DNA of 64,000 nucleotides from Streptomyces albiflavescens. Its GTDB lineage: Bacteria; Actinomycetota; Actinomycetes; Streptomycetales; Streptomycetaceae. Shown in pieces: positions 25,274-32,994 of the stretch; within the stretch, counting starts at the first letter, position 1, and every line of letters begins with the position of its first letter. Made by a program: the position numbers and the translations under genes. The notes beneath the pieces were generated by a model that made no database searches, was not told the DNA's origin, and was given only the letters and a program-made list of their open reading frames with translations. The stretch is taken from contig NZ_BMMM01000029.1 in the NCBI RefSeq assembly GCF_014645835.1, positions 1-64,000 of the forward strand. Direction: 5' to 3'.

Positions 25274-25933
25274 AAGATCTTTAACGGCTGGGGTTACGGC
25301 GGTTGGAGGTCGAGTCCGGTCTTGGCGATGAGGCCCTGGATGAGTCGGGGGCGGTACTGCATCCGTTTCAGCCGTGTCTTCACCCATGCGGTGAGCCGGT
25401 CGAGGCTGTGTTTGGTGAGGTTGGCCGGCGACCGCTTCAGGTGCGGCCACACGCCCTCGACGGGGTTGAGTTCGGGAGCGTACGGCGGCAACTGGTAGAC
25501 GGTCAGCCATAATCGGCGGCGATCAGCTCGTGCATGGTGCGGTTGGCGTGCGTGTTCAGGTTGTCCCGCACCAGAACGACGGGGCCGCCGGGCTGCTGGT
25601 GCGCGGCATCCAGCAGGCGGGCGCAGTCGGTCTCGGTGAAGCCCTTGCAGCGGGCACCGCCGGGGCCCTTGGACGCCAGGGCCTGCCGCCCGCCCGAAGC
25701 CAACGCCCGCCGCCAACGGTTCGCCGACATCCGGGTCACCCTGAACCGTCGGGCCACCTCCCGGTCACTGGCCCCGGCTTCGATCAAGTCAGCGGCCGCG
25801 AGCCGGACTTGCGCACGCCGAGCCCGTTTTCCGGCCGTCAGTCCACCGCCATCGGGGTACCTCATCCTCCCGGCACAGCGCGGCCCGCGACACCCGTCAC
25901 GACCCGACGTAACCCACACCGCTAAAGATCTCC
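25274..25933 (-). mobile_element. IS630-type element copy 2, same internal deletion, both ends present
   Basis: Both ends carry AGATCTTTARCGG inverted repeats (25274 and 25933). The transposase frame reads leftward: MRYPDGGGLTAGKRARRAQ, the HTH, ASKGPGGARCK joined to GFTETDCARLLD, then VVLVRDNLNTHANRTMHEL, a frameshift near AADYG, and the C-terminal LPPYAPELNPVEGVWPHLK with the catalytic Glu. The stretch that normally separates GARCK from GFTETD is missing exactly as in copy 1. It is non-autonomous. Confidence 0.8.
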
Positions 25934-26149
25934 AGAGGGCGTCCGCAGGTGAGGACCGCGCCCCGGCCGTGCAGCCACCCGGAGCAAAGGAGACCGTGCA
26001 ACCGGTACCAGGCCGGCCCGTGCAACGGTTGCCCTCGGCGCATGTGCCATCAAAAAAGCCCTGAACAACACACGTAGTGACACCATGAACGCCATTGGTG
26101 ACAATGCCGGCTTCGCTCAAGGCGCGGGGCCGGTGGAGGCTTCCTCGCT

Positions 26150-26365
26150 TCACGGCGGGGTGCAGCCCGCCGGATCCCAGATGCGGTTGCGGTTCTCGTC
26201 GTAGTGGTAACCCGTGCAGTCCCCGTGTGGCGCCGCTCTCGACGTCTCCCCCGTGGTCAGCGACACCGTCTCGGCACTCGCCACGCCCACCGTTGCGGCG
26301 AGCAGCGCCGCAGCGCACGACGCCCCGACGAGGTGTCGGATGTACTTTCGGGTGCTTATCGTCAT
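26150..26365 (-). CDS. Small secreted peptide
   Basis: The product has 71 residues. The ATG at 26365 is preferred over 26371 because AAAGGAG sits 7 bases before it. The signal peptide is KYIRHLVGASCAAALLAATV ending ASA, followed by a ~38-residue mature peptide with two cysteines (GDCTGYHYDENRNRIWDPAGC), suitable for one disulfide. The mature part has a D-x-N-x-N-R-I-W-D pattern. No family is recognised. Lower GC content near its start suggests an expressed promoter region upstream. It could be a signalling or surface peptide. Confidence 0.65.
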   Translation of the reverse strand: MTISTRKYIRHLVGASCAAALLAATVGVASAETVSLTTGETSRAAPHGDCTGYHYDENRNRIWDPAGCTPP

Positions 26366-26689
26366 GATCATCTCCTTTTGGTCGAATTGTCCATCTATGC
26401 ACCAGCGTGGAAGCTGACCATGGCAGTGTCAAACAGCCATCAAGGACGTTCCGTCCTGAAGTCGCAGGTGGGACGTGAGCCGAGCCCGGCTGCCCGCCCG
26501 GTCGAACATGCGCACCACCGGCGGGCGAGGACATCCGCAGTCCGTGGCGCACAGCCGCGGACAAGGCCGGGCCGGCCGCTTCGACCACGGTCGGGACGTG
26601 ATGACGGGCAGCCCGGTTGCGCTGACCACCTCGCGCGGATGCGGGAAGCAGCCGCAGACACCGGTCCGCCCGCTCGAGGTCACGTTTTT
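26366..26689. other. Gene-free stretch
   Basis: This contains the putative promoter of the leftward secreted-peptide gene, and decayed sequence leading into the acyl-CoA dehydrogenase relic. No intact frame is supported. Confidence 0.4.
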
Positions 26690-26856
26690 GCTGCACGCCG
26701 CCGAGCTGCTCGGCGGTGATCCCCAGGTCGACGACTACGGCCGCACCCGCGACTGTCCCGTCGAGCGCATGCTGCCCCAACGCCAAGATCACCCAGATTC
26801 TTGAGGGCACGCATCAGGTCCAGCGCATCGTGATGCCGCGCGACCTCACCCGACCA
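26690..26856 (+). pseudogene. Acyl-CoA dehydrogenase, C-terminal relic with frameshift
   Basis: Two frames together read as the C-terminal end of an acyl-CoA dehydrogenase: YGRTRDCPVERML (family consensus YGYTRDyPVERm) in one frame to about 26775, then NAKITQILEGTHQVQRIVM and PRDL in another frame to about 26850 (consensus dAKItqIyEGTnqiQr). The body of the gene is missing. This relic is unrelated to the following gene. Confidence 0.7.
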
Positions 26857-26925
26857 ACCATCCGTGCCGCAAAACCGGCAAGGCATCTCGACTCTCCGTT
26901 GCCGAAGATGGCACCGTAAACACGC

Positions 26926-28938
26926 ATGAACCTGGGCGAAACCAGACAAACCTACAGCTCGGTGCGCTGGAGGCTGATGCTGGCCAGCGCCACCATGCTC
27001 TTCGTCGAGCTGGCGCTGATCAGATGGGCGGGCGCCAACGTCGTCCACCTCAGTTACTTTTCGAACTTCATCCTGCTGGGGTCGTTCCTCGGGATCGGCC
27101 TCGGGTTCCTGATCCCCGCCGCGCGCGGGCAGTGGCTCAAACGCTGTGCACCGATCCCGCTCGCGCTCCTCGTCATCCTGGTACGCGAGTATCCGGTGCA
27201 GGTGCGTCAGAGCAGCAGCCAGGTCATCTACTTCACCTCCGTGAAGACCACCGGCCTCCCCGAGTGGGTCACGCTGCCGGCCATCTTCCTGCTGACCGCG
27301 GTGATCATGACTGCGATCGGCAAGATCACCGCCGATTTCTTCCGCCGGCTTCCCCCGCTTGATGCCTACCGCTACGACCTGCTCGGCAGCCTCACCGGCT
27401 CGGTGTCCTTCGCCCTGCTGTCCTGGCTCCGCGCCCCGTCGGTCGTGTGGGGCGTACTCGCCGCCGCGGCCCTGCTGGTCCTCGGCGGACGGCGCAACAC
27501 CCTGCCGTACGGCATCCCCCTCACGGCGATGGTCGCTGCACTGTTCGTGGAGACGACGACGCCCGGCATCTCCTGGTCGCCCTACTACAAGATCCAGCTT
27601 TTCAATTCCACGATCTCCGTCAACGGCATCCCGCACCAGAGCATCGCGCCGCTTTCCGCGCTGTTGCAGCAGGACTCGCTCTACCGGCAGGCCTACGACC
27701 GGACGCCCGACAACCCGCACCAGCGCGTGCTGGTCATCGGGGCCGGTAACGGCAATGACGTCGCGGTCGCGCTGGCGTACGGAGCGGAGCGCGTGGACGC
27801 GGTCGAGATCGATCCCCGGCTGCAGCAGATCGGCGCACAGCTGCACCCCGCGAAGCCGTACGACGACCCCAGGGTGCACGTCCACATCAACGACGGACGG
27901 GCCTTCCTGGAGCGGACGAGCACCAAGTACGACCTCGTCGTCCTGGCGCTGCCGGACTCGCTGACGCTGGTGGCCGGCGCGAGCAATCTGCGCCTGGAGA
28001 GCTACCTGTTCACCCAGCAGGCGTTCGAGGCCGCCCGCGATCACCTCGCGCCGCACGGCGCGTTCGTCATGTACAACTACTATCGCAAGAGCTGGCTGGT
28101 CGACCGCTTCGCCGGCACCCTCGATGACATCTACGGCCACGCGCCCTGTATGACGACGTTCGGCCAGAACGCGGCCGTGCTGGTGGCCGGGATGACGACC
28201 GCCGACCAGTCCTGCGAGCAGATCTGGCAGCCCAGCGGCGCGGTCCCGGCGGCCGCGAGCGATGACCACCCCTTCCCGTACCTGCTCCACCGGAACATTC
28301 CCACCCTCTACCTGGGCGTGCTGGGCGCGATCCTGATGGTGACGCTCCTGTCGGTGCGCCTGACCGGGGTCCGGATCCGAAGCATGGTCCGCTACACCGA
28401 CATGTTCCTGCTGGGCGCGGCCTTCATGCTGCTCGAAACGAAGAACGTGATCAACTTCGCGCTCTACTTCGGTACGACCTGGCTGGTCAACGCCCTCGTC
28501 TTCATCGGCGTCCTGCTCGCCGTTCTCGCGGGGGTCGAGGTCCGGCGCCGGCTACTGCGGGTCAATCAGCTGCTGCTGCAGCTGCTGCTCTTCGGCACCC
28601 TCGCGGTAGCCTGGCTGGTTCCGGCGCACGCCGTGCTCTCGCTGCCCTTCGCCGCACGGCTCACCGCCGCCATCGCCCTGGCCTTCGCCCCCATCTTCTG
28701 TGCCAACCTCATCTTCTCAGACCGCCTCGCGCTCGCCCCGGACCCGACATCCGCGTTCGGCGCGAATCTGCTGGGCGCACTGACCGGGGGCGCGCTCGAG
28801 TATCTGGCCCTGCTGACGGGCTATCAGGCGCTGCTGCTGGTCGTCGCCCTGCTGTACCTGGGGGCGTGCGTCGCCATGCGGTTCGCCGGGCGCGCAGCAA
28901 CGCCGGTGCCGGACGATACGGCGGCCCTCAACAGCTGA
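26926..28938 (+). CDS. Membrane protein with spermidine-synthase-like domain
   Basis: The product has 670 residues from the ATG at 26926. Helices in residues ~15-220 are followed by a soluble aminopropyltransferase-like Rossmann domain at ~230-430: VLVIGAGNGNDVAVALAYG (motif I), RVDAVEIDPRLQQIG, HVHINDGRAFLE and KYDLVVLALPDS. A second set of helices occupies ~455-650. This is the SpeE-fused multi-helix architecture found in many bacteria, where SAM-type binding is expected but aminopropyl transfer is not proven. The intact motif I supports nucleotide-substrate binding. It stands alone, and its substrate is unknown. Confidence 0.85.
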   Translation: MNLGETRQTYSSVRWRLMLASATMLFVELALIRWAGANVVHLSYFSNFILLGSFLGIGLGFLIPAARGQWLKRCAPIPLALLVILVREYPVQVRQSSSQVIYFTSVKTTGLPEWVTLPAIFLLTAVIMTAIGKITADFFRRLPPLDAYRYDLLGSLTGSVSFALLSWLRAPSVVWGVLAAAALLVLGGRRNTLPYGIPLTAMVAALFVETTTPGISWSPYYKIQLFNSTISVNGIPHQSIAPLSALLQQDSLYRQAYDRTPDNPHQRVLVIGAGNGNDVAVALAYGAERVDAVEIDPRLQQIGAQLHPAKPYDDPRVHVHINDGRAFLERTSTKYDLVVLALPDSLTLVAGASNLRLESYLFTQQAFEAARDHLAPHGAFVMYNYYRKSWLVDRFAGTLDDIYGHAPCMTTFGQNAAVLVAGMTTADQSCEQIWQPSGAVPAAASDDHPFPYLLHRNIPTLYLGVLGAILMVTLLSVRLTGVRIRSMVRYTDMFLLGAAFMLLETKNVINFALYFGTTWLVNALVFIGVLLAVLAGVEVRRRLLRVNQLLLQLLLFGTLAVAWLVPAHAVLSLPFAARLTAAIALAFAPIFCANLIFSDRLALAPDPTSAFGANLLGALTGGALEYLALLTGYQALLLVVALLYLGACVAMRFAGRAATPVPDDTAALNS

Positions 28939-29300
28939 GCCGGCTGCCGGTCGCCGAGCGGATCAGTGGCCGGGATGATGTCCTTCCCGCCGAGAGCTTC
29001 GTTCCGGCGGAATCGCAGGCCTCATCGACAGCATCGCCGAGGAGGGGCCGATGCCCAGCTCGCATGTGACGTAGGGCCTCAGCCACGGAGGCGGAAGCGG
29101 CCGCGGCACGCGGTGCTCGTCTCCCCCGGCACCTGCGCTGTACCGGGAGAAGTTCCGTCGGCGTCTGCCGGCGTCGCTGGAGGAGCTGCGCGGGCCGATC
29201 TCGAGGAGTTCGGCAACTCTGGTGCGCGCCGGGCCCGCCACGTGAGCGGCGGGCAATGTGCGTCGGGGGCCCTGCGATCGGTTCGCAGGACTCGCGGTCT
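28939..29300. other. Gene-free stretch
   Basis: This lies between convergent genes. I find no family match or start signal on either strand, and no clear hairpin terminator. Confidence 0.4.
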
Positions 29301-30371
29301 CTATGCATTCCTTTCTGCAGGGTCACGTGTCCTGGCCTGGTCTGATCTCACAACCCAGACTCCTTGCTCGTGCGGAACGCTTTCGGAGCGGGCTTTGAGA
29401 TGTTCCACGTCGATGCTGCCCGGCCACAGGGTGGTGTTCTCCGACCAGAGCACGCCGATGAGGTCGGTTCCTGCCAGGTTGGCCGTGCGGAGGTCGGCCT
29501 TGGTGAAATCGTCCAGGAACGCGCCCAGTGATGCGGCGTTGAACAAGAGCAGGTCTGCGCCGAGGAGCTGACCAATCGTTCGGCTTATCTCGCGGATGCA
29601 GACGCGGGTGAGGTCACTCGAGACGGCGCAGGCATGGTCTGCTGTATCTTCCCGCAGGCGCTCGCCTCTGCGGATTCCGTCCAGGACGAAGACGACGTCG
29701 CGGCCGCGTGCGTGAGCCCGGGTGAGGGCAGGATTGTTGTCCAGTTCGTCGGCCATGGTGAAGATCAGGACGAGGTCACGGGCGCGGTCTCGGGCAAGGT
29801 AGAGATCTTGCGGGTTATCGCGTGGGTGGGAGAGCCAGAGGTCGTCGTAGAGGTCGCGGGTGCGATCGAGGCAGGAGATCTGGTCAAGGGAGAGCTCGAT
29901 GCTGCGGGGGCCGGCAGCAGTCATGTCCTGGGGGAGGCAGCGTGCCAGCTCGAGGACGATGTCGAGTGCGAGCGAGCGCACTCCCGACCAGGTACGGCGG
30001 GGATCAGCGGCCAGGGCGACAGCGCGGCTGAGAAGGCGGGTCGCCGTCGTGAGATCCGGGTGCCGGCGCAGCGCGATACGGCGTGCGGGGCTGACGGAAC
30101 GGATGATCTTCTGCGTGGGGTCGGGGGCCTGGTGGCCGGCGTCTGTCCTCGTGAGGCGGGGGACGGGGGGCGAAGTGGGCGACAGGATTGCGGCGAGGCC
30201 TGCTTCTGTGTCAAGGACGGTGTCGAGGGCTTCTATGCAGGCGTCGTGGTGAGACTGCAAGAGGATCTCGTTCAGGCCTGCTTCCGTGTCGAGTGCGGCC
30301 TGCAGCGCTGCGTCAAGAGCGCGCTGGTGCCGGTCGGTCCAGTCGCCGGGGAAGGAGCGGTCATCGGTCAC
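29301..30371 (-). CDS. Unknown protein coupled to a sigma factor
   Basis: The product has 356 residues. The GTG at 30371 overlaps the sigma-factor stop (GTGA), so it is translationally coupled. Residues 14-65 contain two similar segments, ALDAALQAALDTEAGLNEIL and EALDTVLDTEAGLAAIL. A helical middle contains TRLLSRAVALAADPRRTW and ARDRARDLVLIFTMADELD. Near the C-terminus is a short pentapeptide-like run (FTKADLRTANLAGTDLIG) ending in WSENTTLWP. It has no membrane helix, so it is not a classical membrane anti-sigma factor. Position suggests a partner or modulator of the sigma factor, or its main target. Confidence 0.7.
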   Translation of the reverse strand: MTDDRSFPGDWTDRHQRALDAALQAALDTEAGLNEILLQSHHDACIEALDTVLDTEAGLAAILSPTSPPVPRLTRTDAGHQAPDPTQKIIRSVSPARRIALRRHPDLTTATRLLSRAVALAADPRRTWSGVRSLALDIVLELARCLPQDMTAAGPRSIELSLDQISCLDRTRDLYDDLWLSHPRDNPQDLYLARDRARDLVLIFTMADELDNNPALTRAHARGRDVVFVLDGIRRGERLREDTADHACAVSSDLTRVCIREISRTIGQLLGADLLLFNAASLGAFLDDFTKADLRTANLAGTDLIGVLWSENTTLWPGSIDVEHLKARSESVPHEQGVWVVRSDQARTRDPAERNA

Positions 30372-30922
30372 TGCTCCGCCTCCTCACAGGTGAGGCGGCG
30401 AGCGACGGCTCTGCGCGCTTTCTTCAGGTTGGATCTGACCGCGGTCGCGGTCATGCCGAGCTGCTCGGCGATCTCCTGGGGTGTGTAACCGTTGAACCTC
30501 CAGGCCAGTACCTGCCGTTGGCGGGGTGGCAGGTGCTGCAGTAGGGCGAGAACCTGGTGGTGGCTCTCCCATTCCTTGAGTGAGTCCGGGCTGGGGAGCA
30601 AGGAGGTGGGCTCGGGCAGGCGGTCGACGGGTTCCTCGCGGATGCTGGCGATTTTGCGGACCAGAGTGCGGGAGGCCACGGTGTGGGCCCAGGCTCGTGG
30701 CGTGTGTATGGTGCCCCAGTTCTGATATGCCTTGGCCATGGTGTCTTGAGCGATGTCGGCGGCGGTCGGAAGGCTGGCTCCCTGGTTGATCAGAAATCCG
30801 ACGAGCTGCTGGATGTTGGCGCGGTAGAAGTCTGAGAACTCCGCATCTATCGCCAGGCGCACTGAGTCGAAGACATTGGCGGGGGCGGTGGCCGGTCCGT
30901 CCGGAGATTCGTGATCGTTCAC
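30368..30922 (-). CDS. Sigma-70 family (ECF-like) RNA polymerase sigma factor
   Basis: The product has 184 residues from the GTG at 30922, overlapping the upstream small gene (GTGA). Region 2 spans residues ~28-95 (FYRANIQQLVGFLINQG, ADIAQDTMAKAYQNW, RAWAHTVASRTLVRKIAS). Region 4 lies at ~125-175: LLQHLPPRQRQVLAWRFNGY, TPQEIAEQLGMTATAVRSNL and KKARRAVARRL. Size and layout are those of an ECF sigma factor. It is the middle gene of three joined by 4-bp overlaps. The absence of a ZAS-type anti-sigma factor means control is by another route. Confidence 0.9.
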   Translation of the reverse strand: MNDHESPDGPATAPANVFDSVRLAIDAEFSDFYRANIQQLVGFLINQGASLPTAADIAQDTMAKAYQNWGTIHTPRAWAHTVASRTLVRKIASIREEPVDRLPEPTSLLPSPDSLKEWESHHQVLALLQHLPPRQRQVLAWRFNGYTPQEIAEQLGMTATAVRSNLKKARRAVARRLTCEEAEQ

Positions 30923-31170
30923 GTGGCTGTGCCGCCTTCCTTCGCCGGATCGCGGCCTGCCTTCATCTGGAAACGCTGTCCGTCACTTTGTTGATCGTCA
31001 AGGACGATCTGGCTGCCGACGGCGAGGTGTTCCGCGATGCCCGAAAGGCAGACGAGCCGTGCTTGTTCCTGGCGCGACCGCCACCGCAATTGCAGCCACA
31101 GTCTCGTCAGCGCCGACACCTCTGCGGTGACGATCGAGCACACGGTGAGCACCGTCATGAGGTGGGTCAT
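30919..31170 (-). CDS. Small protein opening the sigma-factor operon
   Basis: The product has 83 residues; the ATG at 31170 follows GGAGGGGAGAAGG, a strong site. A moderately hydrophobic N-terminus (MTHLMTVLTVCSIVTAEVSA) could be a membrane helix, followed by a basic amphipathic segment (LWLQLRWRSRQEQARLVC) and a hydrophilic tail. It overlaps the sigma gene by 4 bp. It could be a membrane-tethered regulator or a leader protein setting expression of the sigma gene. The family is not recognised. Confidence 0.6.
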   Translation of the reverse strand: MTHLMTVLTVCSIVTAEVSALTRLWLQLRWRSRQEQARLVCLSGIAEHLAVGSQIVLDDQQSDGQRFQMKAGRDPAKEGGTAT

Positions 31171-31402
31171 CGTCCTTCTCCCCTCCCGTGCCGACCAGTT
31201 GTCGGCTCCGTCTCATAAGAAAGAGCCCAACGACGCCGCCCGCGTGAACCCCTGCACGAGGGGATTTCGCACCGAGGGGACGGGCCGGGATCAGGGATGG
31301 CACAGGGCGGTGTCTCGCCGTCTCGCCCTGACGCGCCGGGGCGTGGCAATGAGAGCGTGTCGCGAGGACGAGGTCCCGGCGGGCTGACCAGGAGCGATGA
31401 CC

Positions 31403-32032
31403 TCAGGTGAAGGGGGCCCCAAGGATGATGATGAGCAGAGCTGCGCCGGCCCCGGCGATCGGATACACGACTTCTGTCAGGAGCCGGGAGGTGAACCCCA
31501 GGGTGATTCCTTCTCGCACGGGAACGTTCAGCAGTGAGTGCCTCAGCTCGAAAGCCGGTTGTCCATCGATGAGGACGACGTACGACGTCTCCGTGGCCTT
31601 GCCGAACCGTCCCGGTCCGATGCGCAGCTCGTTTCCCGACACGACGGCGGCGGGCGTGTGCGACGTCGGGGGCTGCGAGCCAGAGCTCAGCAGTTCGAGG
31701 ACGGGCACGCCGAAGGACGCCTGGATGGGGTGTGCGCTGTCGAAGTCGTTCGCACTCACATCGCGTCGGCCGTTGTTCCGAATGCGGACGCGCACAATCC
31801 GGGGATCGGTGAGCGGGACTCCGTTCCGCCGCAACTCCATCGTGCCGTCGAGGTGCTCATGGGGCTGGAGGAGACGCGTCTCCTCCATGGCGTATTGGAT
31901 GCTGCGTTTGGGGTTCGCGGCCCGGAGGGTGGCCCACATGGTGCCGACGCCGATGACAACGGCAGCCACAACAGCCGCCGCAGCCCAGAAGATCGGGGAC
32001 CGGTAGAACTCCTGCGAGGCGATGACGGACAT
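31403..32032 (-). CDS. Membrane protein with helices at both ends
   Basis: The product has 209 residues from the ATG at 32032. One helix near the N-terminus (IFWAAAAVVAAVVIGVGTMWATL) and one at the C-terminus (VVYPIAGAGAALLIIILGA) bracket a ~140-residue beta-rich domain (RIVRVRIRNNGRRDVSANDF, SYVVLIDGQPAFELRHSL). The phrase RVRIRNNGRRDV resembles immunoglobulin-like domains that describe 'neighbouring' strands in surface proteins. It is a single gene with no clear operon partners and an unknown function. Confidence 0.65.
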   Translation of the reverse strand: MSVIASQEFYRSPIFWAAAAVVAAVVIGVGTMWATLRAANPKRSIQYAMEETRLLQPHEHLDGTMELRRNGVPLTDPRIVRVRIRNNGRRDVSANDFDSAHPIQASFGVPVLELLSSGSQPPTSHTPAAVVSGNELRIGPGRFGKATETSYVVLIDGQPAFELRHSLLNVPVREGITLGFTSRLLTEVVYPIAGAGAALLIIILGAPFT

Positions 32033-32274
32033 GCCTGGATTGAAGCAGGATTCATGCGGGCGTCACCAGGCGGCCCCATATGCCGCCCGCGACCAGCTCG
32101 GGGACAACGCGAGCGCGGTACGCAGCGACGCGTCGTCGTTGCCCGACATCGATGCGCCGGCCGACCGCGTGAAAGCCGAATTCGGCACGGCCGATGCCCT
32201 GTTCGCCCATGTCTGCCGTCGACTGGCCACCGGCCGTGAGTTGAGGACACGGAATGTGAGGTCCTGCAACAAGC

Positions 32275-32847
32275 TCAGGCCGCGAACCCCACGTTGGTCA
32301 CGTACTCGTACTGCCCCCACTGACTGCCCAGGTCCACGATCTTCTCCACCCAGGCGTCGTCCAGTGCCTGGGTGTCGTTGTCGGCCCAGGCCTGGATGAC
32401 GCGATCCCAATGGCGCACGTTGAAGCTGCGGTACTCCACGATGCGCTGGCGTGGGCGCGGTACCTGGGACTGGTTCAGCGGGTGGATTTCGACGCGGGTG
32501 CCGCGGCCGTCCGCGTTGAGGCGGCCAAGGAGGTAGCGGGCGACGTTGTGGCGGCGCACCGTCTTGTAGGCGGCCTCGATGCGCTCGAGGTTCTTCCGGG
32601 AGGGGGCGCGTCTGCCCTCCAGCCAGGCCCTGAGGGTGCGGCCGGTGACGGTCAGGCCCGCCTCGCGGGCGGCGTTGAGGGCATGGTCGGTGCGGGTGAG
32701 GTAGTGCAGGCGGGCCAGCAGGCCGCGGCGCGCGGTGACGGGGGTGGCGATGTAGCCGGCGAGGGTGTCGAGTTGGCGGGCGACCGCCTCGTGGGCTTTG
32801 ATGCCGCGAGCACCGTATGTACCGAAGTCGATGTTCCTCTCCGGCAT
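32275..32847 (-). CDS. Tpg-like putative telomere terminal protein
   Basis: The product has 190 residues from the ATG at 32847, with GAGAGG upstream. A helix-turn-helix lies at ~65-100 (AGLTVTGRTLRAWLEGRRAP, SRKNLERIEAAYKTVRRHN). The C-terminal half reads RVEIHPLNQSQVPRPRQRIV and EYRSFNVRHWDRVIQAW and ends EYVTNVGF. I associate this pattern with small HTH proteins encoded next to Tap-type genes near ends of Streptomyces linear replicons, where Tpg/Tpc proteins prime telomere synthesis and stay bound to the 5' ends. Here it sits downstream of a Tap-like gene. The attachment residue cannot be identified by eye. The family assignment is inference. Confidence 0.5.
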   Translation of the reverse strand: MPERNIDFGTYGARGIKAHEAVARQLDTLAGYIATPVTARRGLLARLHYLTRTDHALNAAREAGLTVTGRTLRAWLEGRRAPSRKNLERIEAAYKTVRRHNVARYLLGRLNADGRGTRVEIHPLNQSQVPRPRQRIVEYRSFNVRHWDRVIQAWADNDTQALDDAWVEKIVDLGSQWGQYEYVTNVGFAA

Positions 32848-32903
32848 TCGGTTTTCCTCTCGCGTGGTTGCCGTCTTCTGTCTCTTTCAGGGGGTGCCAG
32901 AAT

Positions 32904-32928
32904 ACCGTAAATTCCGTTCGTTTACGGT
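32904..32928. promoter_or_regulatory. 8-bp inverted repeat between tap-like and tpg-like genes
   Basis: ACCGTAAA (32904-32911) and TTTACGGT (32921-32928) form a perfect inverted repeat around 9 bases, 57 bp upstream of the tpg-like start. It is AT-rich for this genome. It could be a binding site for one of the HTH proteins encoded alongside, part of a promoter, or a telomere-derived hairpin. Confidence 0.55.
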
Positions 32929-32994
32929 GAGTTCGGGACTTCTGGCTGTGTGGCGGGACAACGGCGCATTCTGCTGGTTCTGTGGCCCGGTGGG

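Noticed and set aside
25934..26149. Cys-rich minus-strand frame beside IS copy 2 (several Cys between TTCVVQGFF and PGGCTAG)
   Set aside because: It has no start codon or ribosome site and is interrupted by the IS. Too little remains to call a gene.
30919..31170. Classical ZAS anti-sigma factor for the ECF-like sigma
   Set aside because: The product lacks the H-x3-C-x2-C motif and is too short.
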